This document shows positions 58,037 through 64,000 of a DNA stretch of 64,000 nucleotides, piece after piece; the first letter of the stretch is position 1, and every line of letters begins with the position of its first letter. Source of the stretch: Lobosporangium transversale (Eukaryota; Mortierellomycota; Mortierellomycetes; Mortierellales; Mortierellaceae); contig NW_019029003.1 in assembly GCF_002105155.1 (NCBI RefSeq), positions 310,001 through 374,000 of the forward strand, given 5' to 3'. The notes under the pieces are model-generated. The model was given only the letters and a program-made list of their open reading frames with translations. It was not told the DNA's origin and made no database searches. A program made the position numbers and the translations under genes.

Positions 58037-59266
58037 ATGTCTGTTGCCAAGAACGCTTTCCTTAGCACGTTCAGCCATCTTACAAAAGCTGTTTCCAATG
58101 GCACACCTCTTCTCCGTGTGACAAAGCCGATCGTTTCCGCACCCATGAACGCTTGGTCAGGACCCACACTTGTTGCTGCTGTTGCCAATCACGGAGGGTT
58201 CCCCATCTATCCAATCGGTTACTTTACAGATCCTCCCAAGATCCTCAAGGAGCTTCAGTCCATTCTTCCACTTCTCAAGGACCTTGAGGCTCCAGGCAGC
58301 AATCAAGCAGCAGGAGCAGCAGGAGCAAGGGCAGGGGAAGTAACAGGAGCAGAGGCAGGTCCTGAACCAGATCAATTTTTACCATATGGAGTTGGGTTCA
58401 TCACTTTTTGGCTGGACCGTCAAGGACCTGAGTTGCTATTAGATATCCTCAAGGGTCGAGGTGATGATCCTAACCGTCAATCTCCACCTCGTCCACCTGC
58501 AGCAGTTTGGTTCTCATTTGGGAACTATAAGCCATACCTCAAGCTGATTCGCGAACATGGAGTGACTGGAACCAAAGTGATTGTACAAGTACAAACAATT
58601 CAAGAAGCTCTGGAAGCTCAACAAGAACTTGTCGATGTGATTGTCTTGCAGGGAACGGAGTCTGGAGGTCATGGTGCTCAGCGTGTATGGCCTTTGATGA
58701 CTTTGATCCCTGAAGCTATCCAGGCTCTTGAGGCCAAGGTTGGTTCAGTCAATGCTTCAGGATCAAAACTTACCATGCCTGCCATCTTGGCTGCAGGTGG
58801 AATCTCAGTTGCATCTCAATTTACAGCCATTCAGACAATGGGAGCATCTGGCGCAGTCATTGGAACCGGGTTCATGCCCACATACGAATCGCCAGGCCCT
58901 CAGCATGCAAAGGAACGCCTCTTGAAGGTCGAGGATGGTGGTGCAGGCACCGTCCGCACCCGCATCTTTGACGAGTTGCGCGAGTTCAATTGGCCTGAGG
59001 GTTATGACGGGCGAGTTGTGAGAAATTTAGTGACGGAGCGTGAAGAGGAGGATTTGAAAAACCATGGATTGTACGAACAGACAGGTCCAGCAGTGTTCAA
59101 ATTGCTCAAAGAAGATCGCACCGGTACCAAGGAGGATTGGATAAGGGCCACCAAAGATCAGGATTTCGATCTGTTGCCACTCTGGGCTGGCACAGGTGTA
59201 GGCATGCTGAAGAAACAAGTCTCTGCTGCCGAGTTTATGGATCAATTGCTCAACAAACCGAACTAA
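58037..59266 (+). CDS. Nitronate monooxygenase / 2-nitropropane dioxygenase-like flavoprotein
   Basis: Single exon, 409 residues. The family are FMN-dependent TIM-barrel enzymes that oxidise alkyl nitronates, protecting against toxic nitro compounds. Landmarks: KPIVSAPMNAWSGPTLVAAV at the first strand, NHGGFPIYPIGYF, FITFWLDRQGPELL, the FMN-phosphate region VIVLQGTESGGHGAQRVW with the family G-x-E-x-G-G-H, and PAILAAGGISVASQFTAIQT then GASGAVIGTGFM. A 35-residue Gly/Ala/Glu-rich insert (about 95-120) is not usual for the family. Enoyl-ACP reductase II-type (FabK) relatives share the fold, so the exact substrate is uncertain. The start at 58037 has an A-rich Kozak context. Confidence 0.9.
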   Translation: MSVAKNAFLSTFSHLTKAVSNGTPLLRVTKPIVSAPMNAWSGPTLVAAVANHGGFPIYPIGYFTDPPKILKELQSILPLLKDLEAPGSNQAAGAAGARAGEVTGAEAGPEPDQFLPYGVGFITFWLDRQGPELLLDILKGRGDDPNRQSPPRPPAAVWFSFGNYKPYLKLIREHGVTGTKVIVQVQTIQEALEAQQELVDVIVLQGTESGGHGAQRVWPLMTLIPEAIQALEAKVGSVNASGSKLTMPAILAAGGISVASQFTAIQTMGASGAVIGTGFMPTYESPGPQHAKERLLKVEDGGAGTVRTRIFDELREFNWPEGYDGRVVRNLVTEREEEDLKNHGLYEQTGPAVFKLLKEDRTGTKEDWIRATKDQDFDLLPLWAGTGVGMLKKQVSAAEFMDQLLNKPN

Positions 59267-59418
59267 AATTGGTTCATATCCCAACAAGATATTTCATAAT
59301 GTTTTGGTTTAATGAATGCAGACAGATAAATAAAGACTAGTCGTTGTCTTCTACTTTACATTTTTTTTTTTTTTTTTCCCTCTTCTCTTTCTCACTTTTT
59401 TTTTTTCTGAATGATCTA

Positions 59419-61051
59419 TTATGCCTTCTTGGTGACCATCTTCTGACGCTTCTTGAGTGCTCTCTTTTCCTCTTTGACAGCCAACTTGCGTTGGGCTTCG
59501 GGCGATAAGTTCTTTTCATACTCACGCTTCTCTCGTACACGTTTCTCCTCCAACTCTCGCGCTCTTTCTGCTTGAGCCTTCTTGTCGAGCTCTTTAGAAG
59601 CTTCTTCACGAGCCTTAATAATCTTGGACTTTGTCTGAAAGCAAAAAGAAAAAAAGAAAAGAAAAAGATAAAAAGAAAAAAGAATGAAATGTTTTAAATT
59701 AGTATTACGGCAGATACAATGCAATAGAGACAAATTGGGTAGTTCCAATCTAAAAGTCACTTACCACTGCAGTGACATGGCAATCACGAGGAAGGCCGTC
59801 CAGACAGGCAACAAGGGCCTCCACGAGAGGCAAGATCTCACGAGTGTATCTAGCATTAGGCAAGCGGAAAGATAGCGAGATGCGCTTGGCATAGGGCTCT
59901 GTAGAAACACTAGCAAAAAAAAAAAACAGAAAAAATTGAGTGAGATCAATGATTAGGTATAAAATGTTGCAATTTAGATAGAGGAGAGAACGAACGTACG
60001 TTTCAGGCTTGTACATAGGCTGGTCGGAGACGACAAAGTAATCGAGCCATTGAGCAGCCTTGTTCAACTTGTCGCTGATTAAAGGCAGGATGGCCTCTGT
60101 CAGTTCATTTGACTCTGTTAATGTGATCAACGAAGCGTCCAACGATTTCTGATTCGAAGCTTTGGTAAACGTTGTGAGATCATAAAACTTTGCGCGAACA
60201 GATATTCCCGTGGTCTTGGGCACAACCGCAAATACTCCGTCACTATACTCGCCAGGGTTCATGGTTACATTCAGCGTGCAAGTATCCTGAACTGGGGTTG
60301 ATAGAAAGGTGAAAATCGTGCGGATGAGATCCTGGCGAGGCCGCATCTAGTATGACCATGCCACCCCAAAAAATGAAGAGTGAAAAGTCAGTTTAAATTA
60401 ACATATTGGATGCAAAAAGAAATTCTTTCTCCAAAAAAATAATCTTGATTTGAAAGGAAATAAAAACAATGTTATGTTGTACCTTGATCAGTCCATGAAC
60501 AGTTGCTACATGGCGACGGCCCGTCAAGTAGATAATATATTCGTGAGGCGCATCGATCGCCAGTTCGGCACCATTGTCACCCACACGTGCAAAGTTAGCA
60601 CGGAAGAGTGGCAGCATAACTGCCATAGTGGACTTTGCAAGCACCTCATTATGCCTTTTCCCAACCCAATATGTGACCAGGATTAAGAAGATGAAGCTGA
60701 TATACATGAGTTCCTTTCCAAAGCGGTCTCGCAATTCGTCAAATGCTAGATAAATGAATCAAGGAAATGATGAATTTAGCCATATCAGATCCAAAGTGTG
60801 TGACAATTAAGGAGGGGGAAAAAAGTGTATGTGCATGTCTAGTCATTTACATTCAAAGTACGGGATCGAGGCGGCGATCGATCCTGTCGAAGCATCTATC
60901 CGTTGTGATAATCAACTGTTGAATGAGTAAACACATCATGTCTTTGCGAAAAGATGACTATGCCGATTGACAACAGGCACATACCAGCAAAGACCATGCC
61001 AGGCATGACAAGTGATGCTGCGATGGCAGGGATGAACGCGCCACGCGACAT
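59419..61051 (-). CDS. CCDC47/PAT-complex-like ER membrane protein, 6 exons
   Basis: Exon 1 (61051-60985) encodes a signal peptide MSRGAFIPAIAASLVMPGMV. A short exon follows near 60894-60850, then FDELRDRFGKELMYISFIFLILVTYWVG with one membrane helix. The lumen/cytosol domain contains RANFARVGDNG, a family motif, then MRPRQDLIRTIFTFL and LNVTMNPGEYSDGVFAVVP. The C-terminus is a highly charged Lys/Arg/Glu helix ending RALKKRQKMVTKKA. Human CCDC47 has the same order and works with Asterix at the translocon to help multipass proteins fold and to guide ribosome binding. The fungal protein is shorter (about 365 residues) and its acidic N-terminal region is reduced. Stop TAA is 150 bp from the stop of the convergent flavoprotein gene. 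Confidence 0.88.
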
Positions 61052-61218
61052 TTTCTTTTTGATTAGGACGTTTATGAGAAAAAAAAAAAAAGGTACGAAG
61101 AGAGAGAAAGAAAAGAGAGTGGAGAGTCATATTATTCTATCCAACTTATTTAAAGATGTTTAAAAGTAAAAGTAAGCCACGTTCTCATCAACCATGCCCC
61201 AATGTCAATATCTTTTGA

Positions 61219-61623
61219 CTACGAAATTGTGCACACAGCCATTGAGCGACGCGTCTCAATGTCTTTGATCCAGTTCAGTACAGTCAGCAAACGTTTACGA
61301 ACAGAGGTCTCGTGCAGCAGCTCGTACTTTTGATACGGGGGCATTGGGAGTACGGACGCTACCCAGAATGACAAGTATTGCCCATCATCCTCAATCATCT
61401 CGCCATATTCGCGCTGGAGACGCTGCGTTGCCAATGGTCCCAGTCGGTCTTGCATATAGGCCACATACGCTACTAAGATCTGCAGTAGTTGCTTTTGTGA
61501 TAGCATCTCAAGTTTCTGCCGATGGAGGTCCTCAAATCCCAGTTGGCGAGAAGAAGATCTACCTACATCTTCTAAGAGACCTGAAGATGACGTCGGTGCT
61601 GACACTGATACCGATAACGACAA

Positions 61624-61655
<32 letters not shown>

Positions 61656-63075
61656 ATAGTGATAAACTTGAATGCGAAAGGAGCGGAGTGGTCCCCGATT
61701 GTGAAGTCTCTTGGTCTTGTCTCCGTTTACTTGCTCTTCCGAGCAGATGGCTGGCTTGCTCCTCACCACTCTCAGCTATACTTTTAGATATGCCTGTTTC
61801 TGCTTGCTGCTCACGCTCCTTCGCAGTAGCGGCGGCAGCATCCAGAACCTTCTTCTCAAGTCCTCGTTCGTATTCTTCGGGTATATCGTCAATTATATCG
61901 ACGGCCGTGGCAGCATAATATCCGTCCACCTTGGAATAAGTCAGGATCTGGAACCTAGATACCCCAACGGTCTCTACAAGTGCCCGTCCATCGGGTAAGA
62001 GCTCGCAGGAGAGCACTTTTAATAACGTGCCATACTCCATACTGGGTTCCCAAGCAAAGGTTTCCAGATCTTGATACTTTTGTTGTTGAGGCGGGAGCAC
62101 CATTCCAAATAGTTTGCTTTCTGTCTTGAGTACATTCCTCAACAGTTTTCGATATCGTGGTTCAAATACCAAGAGATAGCAGGGTATCCGTGGGAAGATG
62201 AGAGCATTGATAAACAGTGGGGTCACGGCCAGCGTTGGATCAACCTCTCGTTCCTCGACAGATGAATGATTTTCACTCTCAAAAGTTATTCTTGGGCGAG
62301 TGGAAAGATACTGAATGAAGCGCAGAAGTGCCTTGTTGGGTGGTTGATTGTGATAGAACATATACAAAGGTAGCTTGCGTCGACAGAGTGGGCAGTCTGG
62401 TTTGTGATCCAGAGAAGTGATAAGGCAGCTCTTACAAAGAGTATGACCACAATAAGTCGTGATAGGATGATCAAAGAGCAGAAAGCAAATTTGACATTCG
62501 ACTTCTTGCTGAATTTTTAGACGTAGATTGTCAACAATGGTAGGAATATTGCGATAAAGGGCTGAGGATGAAGCTGAACTTGAGCTGACAACTGGCTCAG
62601 TTGGAATGGACATATATGGGTCAAAAAGGCCTTCTAAAGTGGCTTCCCAGGTAGGATCGGCCTCTGTACTGCCGTAAAAGAGGTTGTCTGGTTGATGGTG
62701 GGGCCGCTCGTTCTCAGAGTCTTCATGAAGGATGTTGGCAAGGGAATTGGAGTGGAGTGCCGCTGTCCGTAAGATCATTGAGAGATTCTGAAGGGTCACA
62801 TCGACGGCTAGTTGGTCCGGTGTGTGTAGACAAGAGCGTGCGCAGGCATTGAAGGGACATCGGATCTGCTGCTGGAAGTCGATGGTTTCCAGAGGTGGGA
62901 GACAGCCTTGGCAGACAGTAAAGCCGCAGGGCAGGGTAATAGGATTGAGCAAGAGCTCCTTACAGGTCGGGCACTGAAGTGGACGGTAGGAGCGTGTGGG
63001 AAATAGCGCAGGTGTGGAGGAGGAAAAGGGTGGGGTTCGGGAAAGGATTGTGGTTGATGAGGTGAATCGGTTCAT
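61219..63075 (-). CDS. crgA: CrgA-like RING-RING-LON protein with C-terminal CaaX box
   Basis: Single exon, 618 residues from ATG 63075 (the frame is open to 63321 but with 5'-UTR-like sequence). A first RING lies at 35-78 (CPTCKE, CGFTVCQGC, CPFNAC) and a second at 194-231 (CQIC, CGHTLCKSC, CPLC). A LON substrate-binding domain spans about 285-600 (PLFINALIFPRIPCYLLVFE and YGTLLKVLSCELLPDGRALV), with a Ser-rich insert near 475-525. The last four residues CTIS form a CaaX prenylation motif. Two RINGs, LON and an isoprenylation box are the described layout of Mucor CrgA, a ubiquitin-ligase-like repressor of light-induced carotenogenesis. Animal LONRF proteins share the RING/LON part. CrgA is also described as Gln-rich; here only short Gln runs occur. 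It probably acts as an E3 ligase, with target unknown. Confidence 0.82.
61625..61652 (+). repeat. (GAT)n tract coding poly-Ser in the CrgA-like gene
   Basis: About nine GAT units on the + strand read as consecutive Ser codons on the minus strand, inside the Ser-rich insert that splits the LON domain. The length may vary between strains without breaking the frame. Confidence 0.85.
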
Positions 63076-63774
63076 GGTAACTGTGATGAGGGGAAAGAAT
63101 GAAGAAGGGGAAAAGAAGATGGTTGGGGCGACAACAAGGTGACAGACGAGTGAAAAGAGGGAGGGGAATGTAGAAAAAGGATGTTTGAGTGTTGCACAAT
63201 TTTTCCTGATGCCATTCCTTAAAGAGGCGCTGTTTTTGAATCCATCTAGACTGGGAGCGAAGGAAAAGATGCAAACGTGGCGAAGATGTAAATGATCACA
63301 TTGACTCTGGTGACATGACACTTCACTTGTCCTTGTCTGGTGTCTCTCTTGTCTTTATTTTTATTTTTATTTTTATTTTTTTTTCGATTTAAACATTTAA
63401 AATGACTAAAAAACATTTTTCCCATGCTCTGGAATTGAGACAGGTGTCTATCATTGGAAGCAATAAAAAGCCATGGCCAAGGTTGCCACCAATTTACCAA
63501 TTAACATACAATAGCACAATGGAACAGGGGCAAGATTCAAAGAGATGAAAAAAAAAAAGATCAATCACACGCCACTGGGCTGTGCATTTCCCGCATCAAA
63601 CAACCCTTTTTTCTACAACACCTCTTCTTTTTTTTTTTTTTTCCTTTCTCATTCTTCTTGCATTCCTTGTCTTTTGCCTTTTGCTTACAGCCCTTACTCG
63701 CATAATCTCTTAAATCTTCTTTTCGCCTCTTGCATTCTCACAAAAAAAGAAAGGAATAAAAGATTACCTTTACG
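63076..63774. promoter_or_regulatory. Divergent upstream region of CrgA-like gene and the 63775 gene
   Basis: 700 bp between start codons. It contains (TTTTTA)n-like sequence at 63355-63385, an A12 run near 63548, and CT-rich sequence upstream of 63775 including TTTGCTTACAG, a possible 5'-UTR intron acceptor. No gene was seen. Confidence 0.45.
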
Positions 63775-64000
63775 ATGTACCCTCAATCAGGACATCCCTA
63801 TGGCCATCCTCAACCTGGCCACCATGCCCAACAACATCCCCAGCAACCGCCTCCACCTTATGGCTGGACTGGTTACCCTCAGGTGCCTGTTAGTTCACCT
63901 TACACCCCTCTTCCGCACCTACACCAGCCAAGCCAGCATCCACACGCACACGCGCACACAGCACAGCATCATCCATATTACCAGGCTGCTCACCGTCCGA
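63775..64000 (+). CDS. His/Pro/Gln-rich protein, N-terminal part (3' truncated by window)
   Basis: The ATG at 63775 starts a frame that stays open to the window end (75 codons). The sequence MYPQSGHPYGHPQPGHHAQQ and what follows is rich in His, Pro, Gln and Tyr, without hydrophobic segments. Such N-termini are common in fungal transcription factors and RNA-binding proteins, but the functional domain lies outside the window, so no function is given. The A-rich upstream sequence and CT-rich leader support this as the true start. Confidence 0.7.
   Translation, partial: MYPQSGHPYGHPQPGHHAQQHPQQPPPPYGWTGYPQVPVSSPYTPLPHLHQPSQHPHAHAHTAQHHPYYQAAHRP

Noticed and set aside
61344-61998. Several + strand frames opposite the CrgA-like gene
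   Set aside because: They are shadows of the minus-strand coding sequence, including one rich in Met from the Ser-coding GAT tract.
63076-63321. 82-residue upstream extension of the CrgA-like protein
   Set aside because: It is translated leader-like sequence before MNRFTSS; the domain content is complete without it.
1-64000. tRNA genes, rRNA and CRISPR arrays
   Set aside because: I scanned by eye for T-loop-like GTTCGA-type motifs with flanking stems and for regularly spaced repeats and found none that hold up; a covariance-model scan was not possible.

Overview
This window looks like nuclear DNA of an early-diverging filamentous fungus. The genes carry many short GT-AG introns (mostly about 45-160 nt) on both strands, and most contents are eukaryotic housekeeping genes. 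A RING-RING-LON-CaaX protein of the CrgA type points to Mucoromycota. The high intron density and very many A/T homopolymers of 20-31 bp would suit Mortierellomycotina, but that placement is inference. No virus, prophage, CRISPR array, rRNA or tRNA was recognised.

Layout. 1-561 is the 3' end of NAD-specific glutamate dehydrogenase (+). 858-2347 is lysosomal palmitoyl-protein thioesterase (+). 2427-6020 is a large nuclear-looking protein with a C-terminal WD40-like region and a PALB2-like architecture (-). 6342-7187 is a glutathione S-transferase frame broken by two in-frame TAG codons (-). 7606-11547 (RPN2, -) and 12368-13737 (GAR1, +) are divergent. 14063-15692 is an FHA protein with a C-terminal membrane anchor (-). 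16225-16511 is a doubtful small gene. 16881-19712 is a mucin-like membrane protein with tandem repeats (-).

After a 2.4-kb gap come an importin-alpha-like ARM protein (22158-25483, -), a J-domain protein (26480-28710, -), CDC45 (29591-32353, -) and a Vps3/TGFBRAP1-type tethering subunit (32547-37077, -). The last is divergent from ribosomal protein uL15 (RPL28, ending 38549, +). 38550-40667 holds decayed coding-like pieces and a small inverted-repeat element with a 10-bp target duplication. 40668-42530 is an amino-acid permease (-). 42531-45432 is non-coding but contains a 274-bp foldback element. 45433-47721 is an F-box protein (-) and 48193-50981 a SWIRM-domain protein (-). A 4-kb gap precedes an unrecognised 383-residue protein (55021-56172, +). 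Next come a CoA-type Nudix hydrolase (56223-57318, -), a nitronate-monooxygenase-like flavoprotein (58037-59266, +), a CCDC47-like ER protein (59419-61051, -), a CrgA-like RING/LON protein (61219-63075, -) and the 5' end of a His/Pro/Gln-rich protein (63775-64000, +).

The genes do not form a cluster for one pathway. They fall into proteostasis (RPN2, CrgA-like, J protein, CCDC47), ribosome/snoRNP (uL15, GAR1), replication/repair (CDC45, perhaps the PALB2-like protein), trafficking (Vps3-like, importin-like, PPT1) and nitrogen/redox metabolism (GDH2, permease, NMO-like, GST). I found no convincing new multi-gene system. The most unusual items are the twice-interrupted GST, the two foldback elements, and a perfect 183-bp tandem duplication inside the mucin-like gene. 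Exon boundaries were read by eye and may be off by one base next to homopolymers.
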